DNA of 64,000 bases from Cryobacterium sp. N22 (GTDB lineage Bacteria > Actinomycetota > Actinomycetes > Actinomycetales > Microbacteriaceae), in the NCBI RefSeq assembly GCF_002929555.1, contig NZ_PJJP01000025.1, positions 10,796 to 74,795 of the forward strand, in the 5' to 3' direction. Below, piece after piece: positions 34,063 through 45,200 of this stretch. The notes below the pieces were generated by a model. That model was not told the DNA's origin. It searched no databases and worked only from the letters and a program-made list of their open reading frames with translations. Positions within the stretch are counted from its first letter, which is position 1; every line of letters begins with the position of its first letter. Made by a program: the position numbers and the translations under genes.

Positions 34063-35199
34063 GTGCGCCCCGATCCTGCTCTTGATTCCCGAACTTCCAC
34101 CAGACGTCAGCTCAAACGCCAGCACAAGAGAGCCAGGCAGAAGCGTCACCTCGTCATCGTCGCCGGCCTCGCCGCCGGAACCACCGTCGTCGCGATCGTC
34201 GCCGGCCTCGTGATCGATGGCAGTGCGTTCAAGGCCGAGGCCGGCCACGCCGCCGCCGCCCCCACAGTCTCGGCGGCCCCGACGCCAACTGCCACCATCT
34301 CGATGCCCGCCGTGACCGCCCCGGCGGTTCCGATCATCCGCAGCACGGTGCTCGCCGCCGACGGAACACCGGCCGGACCGGTGACCGGCGGCACTCTGGT
34401 GACCGTCTCCGGCACCGACCTCGAAGGCGTGACCAGCGCCAGCTTCGGCGACAAGCCCGCCCAGCTGGTGTCGGTGACGGCGGACACCGTGACGCTGCAG
34501 ACACCCGCCACGACCGACCTCGGTGCGGTCGCTGTGACAGTCTTCACCGGTGCCGGCGAACCCGTGCAGGTGGCCGGCGGAACGAGCACCCCCGGCGATG
34601 ACGCCGCGGCCGGCAGCGCCGCCACTGCGGCCCTCACGCAGGCCATCGAACCCGCGGCCGGCCCAGGCCTCGCTGCCGTGGCACCGGCCGCCGCGGAATC
34701 GACGCCACCGACCCTCACCTTCACCTACGTGCCGGACCCGAGGATCACCGCCCAGATCGACTACGTCCTGGCGCACTGGCAGGACTACAACACCGAGGCC
34801 TACGGCTCGATCGCCGGGAACGACTGCGTGAACTTCACCAGCCAGTCGCTCATCGCGCGCGGCTGGACGATGGACGCGGAGTGGTCCTTCGGCACCGGCC
34901 AGTACAGCGCGGCCTGGGCCAGCTCCACGGCCTTCGCCGCCTATCTCTCCGCCCATCCCGAACGTGCGACACCGCTGACCAATGAGCAGCGTGCCGAGGT
35001 CACGGTGGGCGATATCGTGCAGTTCGATTGGGACGACTCCGGCGACAAAGACCACACGGGCATCGTCACCAGGGTCGAGCACACCGCGGCGGGCGTTGAA
35101 GTTTACTATGCCGGGCACACGAACAACACCGACTACAGGTCCGTCGACGAGTCGTTGGCGCTGGCCGGCGGCAACGTCAGCTTTTGGAGCGTCGTCTAA
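34063..35199 (+). CDS. Secreted IPT/TIG and amidase-domain protein
   Basis: A 378-residue protein. A basic N-terminus and membrane anchor (about residues 28-52) are followed by a Thr/Pro/Ala linker, an IPT/TIG immunoglobulin-like domain (about 90-170, GGTLVTVSGTDLEGVTSASF), a second Ala-rich linker and a C-terminal putative amidase (Amidase_6) domain (about 225-378) with the cysteine in NDCVNFTSQ and the histidine in KDHTGIV. A cell-wall or surface-acting cysteine hydrolase is likely. Start GTG 34063 has no clear ribosome site. The shorter paralogue follows 111 bp downstream. Confidence 0.85.
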   Translation: MRPDPALDSRTSTRRQLKRQHKRARQKRHLVIVAGLAAGTTVVAIVAGLVIDGSAFKAEAGHAAAAPTVSAAPTPTATISMPAVTAPAVPIIRSTVLAADGTPAGPVTGGTLVTVSGTDLEGVTSASFGDKPAQLVSVTADTVTLQTPATTDLGAVAVTVFTGAGEPVQVAGGTSTPGDDAAAGSAATAALTQAIEPAAGPGLAAVAPAAAESTPPTLTFTYVPDPRITAQIDYVLAHWQDYNTEAYGSIAGNDCVNFTSQSLIARGWTMDAEWSFGTGQYSAAWASSTAFAAYLSAHPERATPLTNEQRAEVTVGDIVQFDWDDSGDKDHTGIVTRVEHTAAGVEVYYAGHTNNTDYRSVDESLALAGGNVSFWSVV

Positions 35200-35310
35200 C
35201 GTGCGAAAGCGGCCTCGGGTCGCTCCCTCGGCGGCTCGTGGCGCGGTCCCAGACTCTTCACCAAATTCTGTGGTTGGCTTGAGGTTTTCACCCCCCGAAT
35301 AGAGGTAGTT

Positions 35311-35991
35311 GTGGCTGTAGCTCGACCAGCACGGATCGGCGTCCTCGCCCTGGTCCTCGGCGGACTCGTCGTTGGAACCGTGGCCCTGGCGACGTCCGGC
35401 GCGGATCGAACCGGGTCTGCCCAGGACGGCTCCACAGCGGCCGATGCCACTGTCTCGGCCGATGCCGCGCCGCGCGAAACCCCGGCGACCACGGCCGCGC
35501 CCGTCGACGTCGACCCCGCGGTGCAGGCTCAGCTGGGTTACGCGCTGGCGCACTGGAAGGACTACAACACCGACGAATACGGCGTGGTCACCGGAAACGA
35601 CTGCGTGAATTTCACCAGCCAGTCCCTGGTGGCCAGGGGGTGGGCCATGGACGAGAACTGGTGGACCAGCGGCACCGGCTCCGACTTCGACTTCTCATCG
35701 CCCTGGGTGAGTTCGACAGCATTCATGAACTACCTGGCGGACTCCGGCCGGGCCACCGCCCTGACCGACGACCAGCGCGATCAGGTGAAGCTCGGCGATG
35801 TTGTGCAATTCGACTGGGACAACAGCGGTGACCGCGACCACACCGCCATCGTCTCCCGCATCGATGGCGCCGGCGACGACATCGTGATCTACTACGCCGG
35901 TCACACCGACGACACCGACTACCTCTCGGTCGACTACGCGATCACCGAGAAGCACCCGGGCGGAACCGCGTACTACTGGGGCATCCCCTAG
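35311..35991 (+). CDS. Secreted amidase-domain protein
   Basis: A 226-residue paralogue of the preceding protein without the IPT/TIG domain. A signal or anchor helix (about residues 8-28) and a Thr/Ala linker precede the Amidase_6 domain (about 70-226), again with NDCVNFTSQ and RDHTAIVS. The GTG has AGAGG 5 nt upstream. A strong two-way terminator follows. The pair looks like a tandem duplication with domain loss or gain. Confidence 0.87.
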   Translation: MAVARPARIGVLALVLGGLVVGTVALATSGADRTGSAQDGSTAADATVSADAAPRETPATTAAPVDVDPAVQAQLGYALAHWKDYNTDEYGVVTGNDCVNFTSQSLVARGWAMDENWWTSGTGSDFDFSSPWVSSTAFMNYLADSGRATALTDDQRDQVKLGDVVQFDWDNSGDRDHTAIVSRIDGAGDDIVIYYAGHTDDTDYLSVDYAITEKHPGGTAYYWGIP

Positions 35992-36024
35992 CCCCCGGCC
36001 AAACCCGGTGCGCCCACAGGCGGC

Positions 36025-36060
36025 AAAATGCCCCGTCACGGATCGTGACGGGGCATTTTT
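36025..36060. terminator. Bidirectional intrinsic terminator
   Basis: AAAATGCCCCGTCACG (36025-36040) pairs perfectly with CGTGACGGGGCATTTT (36044-36059) around GAT, with A- and T-runs on either side. It serves the amidase gene on the plus strand and phosphoglucomutase on the minus strand. Confidence 0.95.
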
Positions 36061-36080
36061 GCGCAACTCGCGGGTGCGGG

Positions 36081-37697
<1,617 letters not shown>

Positions 37698-37733
37698 AGT
37701 GCCCAGTCTTGCACTCCAACTAGGCTGTGAGCC

Positions 37734-38678
37734 ATGCCAGAGACTCCCGATGTGCACTACAGCTTCCTGGGACCGGCGGGAACCTTCACCGAAGCCGCCC
37801 TCGCCCAGGTCCCCCAGGCCAAGGGCCTGCCGTGGCGGGCCGTCAACAACGTGGGGGAGGCCTTCGCCGATGTCGTGAGCGGCCGCAGCGTCGCCGCCAT
37901 GATCGCCATCGAGAATTCGGTCGACGGCGGGGTGAGCGCCACCCAGGACGCCCTGGCCAGCGTGCCGAACCTGCGGATCATCGGCGAATACCTGGTGCCG
38001 GTCAACTTCGTGCTCGTCGCCAGGCCCGGAATCGCCCTCGAGGACGTCAAGATCGTCAACGCCCATCCGGTGGCGTACGCGCAGTGCCGCAGTTGGCTCG
38101 AAGCAACGCTGCCCAGGCACGGACACATCCCCTCGTCGAGCAATGTCTCCGCCGCCGCCGCCCTGTTCGAGTCGGGACCGGCGGATGCCGCCGTCGCTCC
38201 GCCCGGCATCGAGAAGCACCATGACCTGGTGGTGCTCGCCCGCAACATCGGCGACAACCCCAACGCCGTCACCCGGTTCGTGCTCGTGGGACGCACCACC
38301 GTGATCCCGGAGCCGACCGGTGCCGACAAGACCAGCGTGATCGTTGAGCTGCCGGAGGACCGGGCCGGTGCCCTGCTGGAGATGCTCGAGCAGTTCGCCA
38401 CCCGCGGCGTCAACCTCAGCCTGATCCAGTCCCGGCCGATCGGTGATTCGCTCGGCCGGTACCGGTTCGTCATCGACGCCGACGGGCACATCCTCGACGA
38501 GCGGGTGGCGGACGCCCTGCTGGGCCTGCGCCGCTTCAGCCCCAAGGTGATCTTCCTCGGCTCGTATCCGCGGGCCGACAAGCAGGCCAACGTGTTCACC
38601 GACCGGTATGACGACGGCGTCTTCATCGAAGCCAGGGACTGGCTGCGCGGCCTGCTCTCGGGGGAGCCGACGGCGTGA
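37734..38678 (+). CDS. pheA: Prephenate dehydratase
   Basis: A 314-residue enzyme for prephenate to phenylpyruvate in phenylalanine synthesis. The catalytic domain (about 8-190) has [22 protein letters not shown] and the active-site TRF in [12 protein letters not shown]-terminal ACT domain (about 205-285; [12 protein letters not shown], where ESRP is more usual) should bind phenylalanine for feedback. TAGGCT (37721-37726) is 7 nt before the ATG. It overlaps the next gene as GTGA. Confidence 0.95.
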   Translation: MPETPDVHYSFLGPAGTFTEAALAQVPQAKGLPWRAVNNVGEAFADVVSGRSVAAMIAIENSVDGGVSATQDALASVPNLRIIGEYLVPVNFVLVARPGIALEDVKIVNAHPVAYAQCRSWLEATLPRHGHIPSSSNVSAAAALFESGPADAAVAPPGIEKHHDLVVLARNIGDNPNAVTRFVLVGRTTVIPEPTGADKTSVIVELPEDRAGALLEMLEQFATRGVNLSLIQSRPIGDSLGRYRFVIDADGHILDERVADALLGLRRFSPKVIFLGSYPRADKQANVFTDRYDDGVFIEARDWLRGLLSGEPTA

Positions 38679-39193
38679 CCGAGCCCGGGGGGACCGGCCG
38701 GCCGGCGTTCGACCCGCGGCACGACGCCAGATTCCAGCGCGGTTACCAACCCGGCGACGCCTCCCGGCCCCCTGCCCGGCCTCCCGCCCGGCCCGGGCTG
38801 ATCGGCAAGCCGCCGGCGAATCCGGCTGCTACCGCGGCCGCCGGCGCCGACGACGCGCTCGACGACCTCGACACCCTGGCCTTCGACGGTGACACGTTCC
38901 AGGACGAGCTGGAGGGCCCGAGATGGAACCCGTTCATCGTGCTGCTCTGGGTGCTCGGTGTCGTGTTTACCGTCGCAGCCGTGACCCTGCAGGCGCAGGC
39001 CGCGACCTACTCATTCGCGGGCTATTCCTACAACGGCAACGGTCCCCTGCCGTTCGGCATGCTGATCCAGCAGCTGAGCTATTCGATCGCCCCGTCGGTT
39101 CTGACCGTGGGTGTGGCCACCCTCTCCGGCCTGCTGTTCTGGCACGCCTGGGTGTGGCGAAACCGCCGGCGCCGAAGCGCCCCGAGCCTCTAG
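38675..39193 (+). CDS. Two-helix membrane protein of unknown function
   Basis: A 172-residue protein with a ~90-residue Pro/Ala/Asp-rich cytoplasmic region, two membrane helices (about 88-110 and 137-160) and a basic C-terminus WRNRRRRS. No recognised domain. Its GTG overlaps the pheA stop (GTGA), so it is co-translated with it, a layout that need not imply function in aromatic metabolism. Its stop overlaps the stop of the opposing lipid-kinase gene by 3 bp. Confidence 0.8.
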   Translation: MTEPGGTGRPAFDPRHDARFQRGYQPGDASRPPARPPARPGLIGKPPANPAATAAAGADDALDDLDTLAFDGDTFQDELEGPRWNPFIVLLWVLGVVFTVAAVTLQAQAATYSFAGYSYNGNGPLPFGMLIQQLSYSIAPSVLTVGVATLSGLLFWHAWVWRNRRRRSAPSL

Positions 39194-40239
39194 CGACCCA
39201 CCGACCCGTTCGGGATCTGTGCGTCGACCGCACGGCCGGCCGGCACCCGCACCAGCAGGGCGCCGGCATCCGCCCGGAGGAACACGCTTTTCACCAGCCC
39301 GAATTCGTCACCGTCCAACTCGAATTGCTGCGGCTGGTCCGGCACGATCCGGATGTCGGTGCCCACCAGGGTGGTCATCGCGCGTTCGTTGTCGGTCTCG
39401 GTGAGCTCGATGATCCGCCGGCCCACGGCGGAGCGCCGCAGCACCCCGTTCTGCCAGGTCACCCGGCGCCAGATCTTGAGCCAGCCCAGCACGCCCTTGG
39501 GCTGCAGCACGGCGATGTCCAGAACGCCGTCGTCGATAAGAGCGTCGGGCAGGAACTGGATGTTTCCGGGCAGCACCCCGCAGTTGGCGATCAGGATGGT
39601 GCTCACCAGCGCCTGGTGCTCGCTGCGGGTGCCCAGGCTGTAGCGGATCCGGAACGGTTCGGCCTTGGGGATGGCGCGCATGCCCGCGTCCACGTAGGCC
39701 AGCCAACCCACCTGCTTCTTCAGGTCGGGGCGGGTCTCGGCGATCATCTGGGCGTCAAGGCCGAGTCCGGCCATCACCAGGAAGACATGGTCGGTGATGC
39801 TGTTATCGACCGAGGTCACCGAGGCTACGCCGAGGTCGATGGCCTTGTCGGCGCCGGCGAAGGCGATGCTGATGGCGTCGTCGAGGCTGTTCAGGGGCAG
39901 CTGCAGGTTGCGGGCCAGCAGGTTGCCGGTGCCCACCGGCAGGATGCCCAGGCCCACCTCCGAACCGCGCAACGCCTCGGCCACCGCACGCACGGTGCCG
40001 TCGCCGCCCGCGGCGAGCACCATGGCCACCCCCTGGCGGAGCGCCTGACGCGCGACCCGCTGGCCGGGGTCTGCCACCGAGGTCTCCAACCAGAGCGGTT
40101 CGGCCCAGCCCGCGGCGGCGGCCGCGGTGTTCACGCTCTGGCGCAACCTGTCGACGTCCGTCTTCACGGGGTTGTAGACCACCGCGGCACGGCGCACGCT
40201 CGAGGGGATGTCGCTGGGTCCGGAACTGGAGGCTGGCAC
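39190..40239 (-). CDS. Diacylglycerol kinase-family lipid kinase (copy 1)
   Basis: A 349-residue protein of the DagK/LCB5 fold. The nucleotide-binding GGDGTVRAVAEAL and GTGNLLARNL motifs are conserved and the C-terminal domain includes FELDGDEFG. It probably phosphorylates a membrane lipid such as diacylglycerol. On the minus strand TAGCCT (40246-40251) lies 6 nt before the GTG at 40239, which I prefer to the GTG at 40245. A paralogue is at 57199-58140. Confidence 0.9.
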   Translation of the reverse strand: MPASSSGPSDIPSSVRRAAVVYNPVKTDVDRLRQSVNTAAAAAGWAEPLWLETSVADPGQRVARQALRQGVAMVLAAGGDGTVRAVAEALRGSEVGLGILPVGTGNLLARNLQLPLNSLDDAISIAFAGADKAIDLGVASVTSVDNSITDHVFLVMAGLGLDAQMIAETRPDLKKQVGWLAYVDAGMRAIPKAEPFRIRYSLGTRSEHQALVSTILIANCGVLPGNIQFLPDALIDDGVLDIAVLQPKGVLGWLKIWRRVTWQNGVLRRSAVGRRIIELTETDNERAMTTLVGTDIRIVPDQPQQFELDGDEFGLVKSVFLRADAGALLVRVPAGRAVDAQIPNGSVGR

Positions 40240-40288
40240 CCGCACAGGCTAGCAAGGGGGCAACGGCTGGCGCTTGTAGACTGACCGG

Positions 40289-41554
40289 GTGATTGATCCG
40301 GTGCTGCTACGCGAAAATCCCGACCTCGTCAAGCGATCCCAGGAGGCGCGGGGCGACTCTGTTGAGGCCGTCGACGCCGCGCTCGCCGCGGACGCCGACC
40401 GGCGATCCTCGATCACCGCCTTCGAGGCGCTGCGTGCCTCGCAGAACGCCTTCGGCAAGACCGTGGCACAGGCGCCGCCCGCCGAGAAGAAGGCCCTCGT
40501 CGCCCAGGCGCAGAGCCTGGCCGCTGAGGTCAAGGCGGCCGGAGTCACCGCAGCCGAGGCCGAGGCCCGCTTCGCGAGTGTGATGCGCACCATCGCCAAC
40601 CCCATCATCGACGGCGTGCCCGCCGGCGGCGAAGACAACTTCGCCACCTTGCGCACCCACGGCGAGATCCCCACCTTCGACTTCGAAGCCCGCGACCACC
40701 TCGAACTGGGCGAGATGCTCGGCGCCATCGACATGGCCCGCGGCGCCAAGGTCTCCGGTGCCCGGTTCTACTTCCTGCGCGGCATCGGCGCCCGGCTCGA
40801 GATCGCGCTGATGAACATGGCGCTGGACCACGCTCTCGCGGCCGATTTCATCCCGATGATCACGCCCACCCTGGTGCGCCCGGAGATCATGGACGGCACC
40901 GGGTTCCTCGGCGAGCACGCCGACGAGATCTACCACCTGCCCGCCGACGACCTCTACCTCACCGGCACCAGCGAGGTCGCCCTCGCCGGGTACCACAGCG
41001 ACGAGATCCTCGACCTCACCGGCGGGCCGCTGCGCTACGCCGGCTGGTCCACCTGCTACCGCCGCGAAGCCGGGTCGGGCGGCAAGGACACCCGCGGCAT
41101 CATCCGGGTGCACCAGTTCAACAAGCTCGAGATGTTCACCTACGTACTGCCCGAGAACGCCGAGGCCGAGCACAACCGCCTCGTCGCCCTGCAGGAGGGC
41201 ATGCTGCAGGCCCTCGGCCTGAGCTACCGGGTGATCGACGTCGCTGCCGGCGACCTGGGTTCCAGCGCCGCCCGCAAGTACGACATCGAGGCCTGGGTGC
41301 CCACCCAGGGCGCCTACCGGGAGCTCACCAGCACCAGCAACTGCACCACCTTCCAGGCCCGGCGCCTCGACATCCGCTACCGCACCGAGTCGGGCAAAAC
41401 CGCCCCGGTCGCCACCCTCAACGGCACCCTCGCCACGACCCGCTGGATCGTCGCCATCCTGGAAACGCACCAGCAGGCCGACGGTTCGGTTCTCGTGCCG
41501 GAAGCCCTGCGCCCCTACCTCGGCGGGCTCGACGTTCTCACGCCCATCCGATGA
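40289..41554 (+). CDS. serS: Seryl-tRNA synthetase
   Basis: A 421-residue class II synthetase. The N-terminal helical coiled coil (about 25-100) grips the long variable arm of tRNA-Ser; the catalytic core shows motif 2 [20 protein letters not shown] and motif 3 [21 protein letters not shown] (40277-40282) is 6 nt before the GTG start. It overlaps the HAD gene as ATGA. Two tRNA-Ser genes lie 1-2.5 kb downstream on the same strand. Confidence 0.97.
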   Translation: MIDPVLLRENPDLVKRSQEARGDSVEAVDAALAADADRRSSITAFEALRASQNAFGKTVAQAPPAEKKALVAQAQSLAAEVKAAGVTAAEAEARFASVMRTIANPIIDGVPAGGEDNFATLRTHGEIPTFDFEARDHLELGEMLGAIDMARGAKVSGARFYFLRGIGARLEIALMNMALDHALAADFIPMITPTLVRPEIMDGTGFLGEHADEIYHLPADDLYLTGTSEVALAGYHSDEILDLTGGPLRYAGWSTCYRREAGSGGKDTRGIIRVHQFNKLEMFTYVLPENAEAEHNRLVALQEGMLQALGLSYRVIDVAAGDLGSSAARKYDIEAWVPTQGAYRELTSTSNCTTFQARRLDIRYRTESGKTAPVATLNGTLATTRWIVAILETHQQADGSVLVPEALRPYLGGLDVLTPIR

Positions 41555-42363
41555 GCCCCACGACCGACGCGCCCTGGCTGGTCGCCCTCGACATCGACGG
41601 CACCACCCTGCACGAGGACGGCACCATCAGCGAGGCCGTGATCCGCCAGGTGCGCCGGGTGCACCAGGCCGGCCACGAGATCATGCTCGCTACCGGGAGA
41701 AGCGCCGCCGCCACCCTCCCGGTGCTGGACCGCCTCGGGATCACGCCGCGTTTCGTCGTATGCTCCAACGGCGCCATCACGCTGCACCGTGACGCGGATG
41801 CCCCGACCGGCTATCGCCGTGAATGGGTCGAGACCTTCGACCCCAGTGACGTGCTGCTCTCCATCCGCTCGCACCTCAAGGACGCGCGGTACGCGGTGGA
41901 AGACGAGCACGGCTTCTACAGGTACACCGAGGTCTTCCCCGACGCCACGATCGGCATCGACAGTGAGCACGTGGGGTTCGACGAGCTTCTGCGCCACGAC
42001 GCCACCCGCGTCGTCGTCGTCTCGCCCGACCACGATATGGAGGACTTCCTGGCGGTCGTCGAGCAGATGGGCCTGAACCGGGTGAGCTACGCGATCGGCT
42101 GGACCGCCTGGCTCGACATCGCCCCCGACGGCGTGAACAAGGCCACCGCCATGGAGCGGGTCCGTGCCGAGTGCGGCATCCCGCGCACCCGGGTGATGGC
42201 CGTCGGTGATGGGCGCAATGACATCGACATGCTGCTCTGGGCGGGCGCGGAGGGCCGAGGCGTGGCCATGGGCCAGTCCCCGGACGAGGTCCTCGAGGCC
42301 GCCAGCGAGCTCACCGTGAGCGTGCAGGACGACGGCCTGGCCGTGGTCCTCAGCAGCCTCTAA
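41551..42363 (+). CDS. Cof-type HAD-superfamily phosphatase
   Basis: A 270-residue hydrolase. Motif I is [11 protein letters not shown] with the nucleophile aspartate, motif II MLATGRS, motif III lysine in DGVNKATAM and motif [13 protein letters not shown]; the large IIB cap lies between about residues 85 and 190. Substrates of this group are sugar phosphates or nucleotides. It is translationally coupled to serS. Confidence 0.92.
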   Translation: MSPTTDAPWLVALDIDGTTLHEDGTISEAVIRQVRRVHQAGHEIMLATGRSAAATLPVLDRLGITPRFVVCSNGAITLHRDADAPTGYRREWVETFDPSDVLLSIRSHLKDARYAVEDEHGFYRYTEVFPDATIGIDSEHVGFDELLRHDATRVVVVSPDHDMEDFLAVVEQMGLNRVSYAIGWTAWLDIAPDGVNKATAMERVRAECGIPRTRVMAVGDGRNDIDMLLWAGAEGRGVAMGQSPDEVLEAASELTVSVQDDGLAVVLSSL

Positions 42364-42453
42364 CTCGACGGCAGGTCCCGGCGGTATCGGGCCGCGCAGG
42401 CCGATCAGCGGCTTGCCAGATTCGCGTGTCAGGCTACATATTCCGTGATCGGC

Positions 42454-42459
42454 TAAGAT
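42454..42459 (+). promoter_or_regulatory. Probable -10 element for tRNA-Ser(UGA)
   Basis: TAAGAT lies about 57 bp before the tRNA in the 152-bp gap after the HAD gene. The -35 is not convincing, so this is tentative. Confidence 0.4.
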
Positions 42460-42515
42460 CGGGCGAAGTTCGATGTTGGATCCTGCCCGTCACGGGATGG
42501 TCCCGCGTTGAATCG

Positions 42516-42600
42516 GGAGGGCTGTCCGAGCGGCCGATGGAGCCAGTCTTGAAAACTGGTGGGCAGAAATGTCTCGTGGGTTCGAATCCCACGCCCTCCG
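42516..42600 (+). tRNA. tRNA-Ser(UGA)
   Basis: An 85-nt tRNA with acceptor stem GGAGGGC/GCCCTCC, discriminator G, anticodon stem CCAGT/ACTGG around loop CTTGAAA (anticodon TGA at 42550-42552), a long variable arm and the T-loop GTTCGAATC. The long arm and G discriminator fit serine. CCA is not encoded. Confidence 0.96.
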
Positions 42601-42642
42601 CGCCGCGAGGCGCTGCACCTGCACAATGACGAAAGGATCTGA

Positions 42643-43920
42643 GTGAGCGACCAATTGCGCCCCCGCTCGAAACGATCGAAGCAGACCAGCCCGATCGCCC
42701 GGCACGGAAGGCTCAAGCGGTCCAACGCATTCGCCAACATCGCCAAGGTGCTTGCCGCCTCGCTCGCCGTCGTCATGGTCAGCGGCGCCTCCGTCGCGGC
42801 CCTCGCCACCCTCAACGTGGCCGCCAGCATCAAGGAGCCCATCCGCCTGGACAGCGAGACCGCGGGTCCGATCCCGCAGATCAGCTCCATCGACGGTGGG
42901 GCCAACCTCCTCCTCGTCGGCAGCGACAGCCGAGTCGGCCAGGGCGGCGGCTACGGCGATCCCGAGGAAGAGACCGCGGTCCTCAACGACGTCACCATGC
43001 TGCTGCACATCGCTGAAGACCACAGCAGCGCCACCGTGGTCAGCTTCCCCAGGGACACCTACGTGCCCATCCCGGAATGCACCGGGCCCGACGGCGAAAC
43101 CTACTCCGCCATGAGTAGCCAGAAGATCAACACCACCCTCAACTACGGCGGGCTCGCCTGCACAGTGTCGACGGTCGAGGAACTCACCGGCCTGCCGATC
43201 CAGTACGCCGCCGTCGTGCAGTTCAACGGCGTCGCGGCCATGTCAGAGGCCGTCGGCGGGGTGCCTGTCTGCATCGCGGAGCCCATCGTCGACGAACACA
43301 CCGACCTGGACCTCGCGGCGGGTGAGCACGAACTCAAGGGCCTTGAAGCGCTGCAGTTCCTGCGCACCCGGTATGGCGTCGGCGACGGCAGCGACCTCGG
43401 CCGCATCAGCAACCAGCAGGTCTTCCTGTCCTCGCTCGTGCGTACCCTCAAGAGCGCCGAGACTCTGAGCGACCCGATCAAGCTGTACTCGATCGCCAAG
43501 GCCGCCGTGGACAACATGGAGCTCTCGACTTCGCTGCGGAGCATGGACACCATGGTGTCCATCGCGATGGCGCTGAAGGACATTCCGCTTGAGAAGGTCG
43601 TCTTCGTGCAGTACCCGGTCTACAACGTAGACGGGGGTGTCGAACCCGACGAGTCCGCCGCCGACGACCTGATGGCGTCCATCCTCGCCGACGCGTCGCC
43701 GACGCTGGCGCCCGGTGAGGCCGACTTCCGCTCCGTGGCCGACCCTGCCGCCGGCGCAGCCGAAGCACCCGTCGAGCCGGTCGACCCTGCCGTGACCGAA
43801 CCGGCCGACCCCGCCGCGGCCGAGCCGGCCCCCACCGAAACGGCTCTGCCCAGCAACGTCTACGGGCAGGACGCGTCCCAGTACACCTGCTCGGCCGGGC
43901 GCACTCTGGCCGACCAGTAG
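42643..43920 (+). CDS. LytR-CpsA-Psr family cell-wall ligase
   Basis: A 425-residue membrane-anchored protein: basic cytoplasmic N-terminus, one helix (about 33-58) and an extracellular LCP domain (about 80-330) with LLLVGSDSR, VVSFPRDTYVPIP, the FNGVAAMSEAVGGV region and FLRTRYGVGDGSDLGRISNQQ. The Pro/Ala/Glu-rich tail ends with a short Cys-containing segment. LCP proteins attach polymers to peptidoglycan. The GTG has AAAGGA 5 nt upstream. It sits between two tRNA-Ser genes. Confidence 0.93.
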   Translation: MSDQLRPRSKRSKQTSPIARHGRLKRSNAFANIAKVLAASLAVVMVSGASVAALATLNVAASIKEPIRLDSETAGPIPQISSIDGGANLLLVGSDSRVGQGGGYGDPEEETAVLNDVTMLLHIAEDHSSATVVSFPRDTYVPIPECTGPDGETYSAMSSQKINTTLNYGGLACTVSTVEELTGLPIQYAAVVQFNGVAAMSEAVGGVPVCIAEPIVDEHTDLDLAAGEHELKGLEALQFLRTRYGVGDGSDLGRISNQQVFLSSLVRTLKSAETLSDPIKLYSIAKAAVDNMELSTSLRSMDTMVSIAMALKDIPLEKVVFVQYPVYNVDGGVEPDESAADDLMASILADASPTLAPGEADFRSVADPAAGAAEAPVEPVDPAVTEPADPAAAEPAPTETALPSNVYGQDASQYTCSAGRTLADQ

Positions 43921-43950
43921 CGCCGCCGGCGCCCACCCGCGGGGATGGTG

Positions 43951-43980
43951 TTCAAACTGACGCCGCGGTGCGGTTAGTAT
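43951..43980 (+). promoter_or_regulatory. Promoter of tRNA-Ser(GCU)
   Basis: TTCAAA (43951-43956) and TAGTAT (43975-43980) are 18 bp apart; predicted start is about 26 bp before the tRNA. Confidence 0.6.
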
Positions 43981-44012
43981 GGTGGATGTGTGTTTGCGCA
44001 AGCAGGCATTCG

Positions 44013-44103
44013 GGAGACGTCGCATAGCCCGGCTTAGTGCACCACCCTGCTAAGGTGGAGTGCCCTTCACGGGGCACCGAGGGTTCAAATCCCTCCGTCT
44101 CCG
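44013..44103 (+). tRNA. tRNA-Ser(GCU)
   Basis: A 91-nt tRNA: acceptor stem GGAGACG/CGTCTCC, discriminator G, anticodon stem CCACC/GGTGG around CTGCTAA (anticodon GCT at 44049-44051), a long variable arm GTGCCC-GGGCAC and T-loop GTTCAAATC. A terminator follows 8 bp later. CCA is not encoded. Confidence 0.96.
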
Positions 44104-44110
44104 CACTTCG

Positions 44111-44146
44111 AAAAGCCCGCCAGGTCCCAGGATCCGGCGGGCTTTT
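44111..44146. terminator. Bidirectional intrinsic terminator
   Basis: AAAAGCCCGCC (44111-44121) pairs with GGCGGGCTTTT (44136-44146). It ends the tRNA-Ser(GCU) transcript and, on the other strand, the DUF389 gene. Confidence 0.9.
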
Positions 44147-44157
44147 CTGCGCTCGGG

Positions 44158-45147
44158 TCAGGGAGCGGTCGAGAGCTTCACGATGGTGGCCGGGGTCAGG
44201 TCGACGGTCACCCGGTCGGGGTTGATGCCCGCCGCCGTGAGGGCGGTCTCCAGCGCGGCGGTGTCGGGCACCGGCGGTGCGCCCTGCACCTGCAGGGTCA
44301 CGTCGGTGCCCCGGGTGGTGACTCCGGTGACCGTCCAGCCGACGCTTCTGGCCCACTCCGTGCCCACGGTTTGCACGGTGCCCTCCACGTTGCTGCGCGC
44401 CGTGACCTCGACGCTGGTGAGTGTGAGGGGCACGCCGATCAGCAGCAGCATCACGGTGAGCACCGCCACGGCGCTCAACAGGCTCGGTGCGCTGGTGTCG
44501 CCGGGCACCCTGCGACGAGTGAGCCGGCTCACGCCGTAGACCGACATCACCACGATGCCGGTGCCCAGGATCGCGACGACGTTGGTGACGAAGAGCAGCA
44601 GCGCCCCCAGGAACTGCTCGACAGAGCCCGACTCGAGGACCAGGCCGGCCACGGTCAGCGGCGGGACCAGGGAGATGGCTATCGCAACGCCGGGCAGCGT
44701 GTCGGAGATGTCCCGGCGCACCAGCGCCACCGAGCCGACGACCCCGGTGCCGAGGGCGGCCAGCAGATCGATCAGTCGGGGACTGACCCTGGCCGAGACC
44801 TGGCCGTTGGTGCTGGCGAGCACCTCGGTCGGCACGAGAAGCCCGACCGCGAAGCCGATCACCACGGCCGCGGCGGCCCCGCCCAGCACCAGCACCAGCG
44901 AGCGGATGAGGTTGGTCCGGTCGCCGAGCACGGTTGCGAGCATCGTGCCGAGGATGGGCGTCATCAGCGGGGCGACGATCATGGCGCCGATCACCGTGGC
45001 GGTGGAATCGCCCACGATGCCCGCCGAGGCGATGATCGACGCCAGCACCAGCAACATCCAGAATCTGGAGTACCGCGCGCTGGACGCCGGCCCGTCGAAG
45101 AAGACGGAGTCGCGCATGCTCTCGGTGGTGTTGAAGCGGTCGGCCAC
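44158..45147 (-). CDS. DUF389-family membrane protein
   Basis: A 329-residue protein with about six to seven membrane helices. The conserved block ASAGIVGDSTATVIGAMIVA followed by PLMTPILG is the family hallmark. Function of DUF389 proteins is unknown. The C-terminal ~90 residues form a soluble domain. TAGATT (minus strand, 45154-45159) lies 6 nt before the GTG start. It is divergent from the phosphoesterase gene with 53 bp between starts. Confidence 0.9.
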   Translation of the reverse strand: MADRFNTTESMRDSVFFDGPASSARYSRFWMLLVLASIIASAGIVGDSTATVIGAMIVAPLMTPILGTMLATVLGDRTNLIRSLVLVLGGAAAAVVIGFAVGLLVPTEVLASTNGQVSARVSPRLIDLLAALGTGVVGSVALVRRDISDTLPGVAIAISLVPPLTVAGLVLESGSVEQFLGALLLFVTNVVAILGTGIVVMSVYGVSRLTRRRVPGDTSAPSLLSAVAVLTVMLLLIGVPLTLTSVEVTARSNVEGTVQTVGTEWARSVGWTVTGVTTRGTDVTLQVQGAPPVPDTAALETALTAAGINPDRVTVDLTPATIVKLSTAP

Positions 45148-45200
45148 GCTGTGAATCTAGCCCCCGCGCGGGAGCCGCGGTAGGCGGGCCAGAATGGGGC

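Noticed and set aside
40252-40288. T-box leader for serS
   Set aside because: Only about 37 bp separate the divergent lipid kinase from serS, and the promoter is 6 nt from the start codon, leaving no leader.
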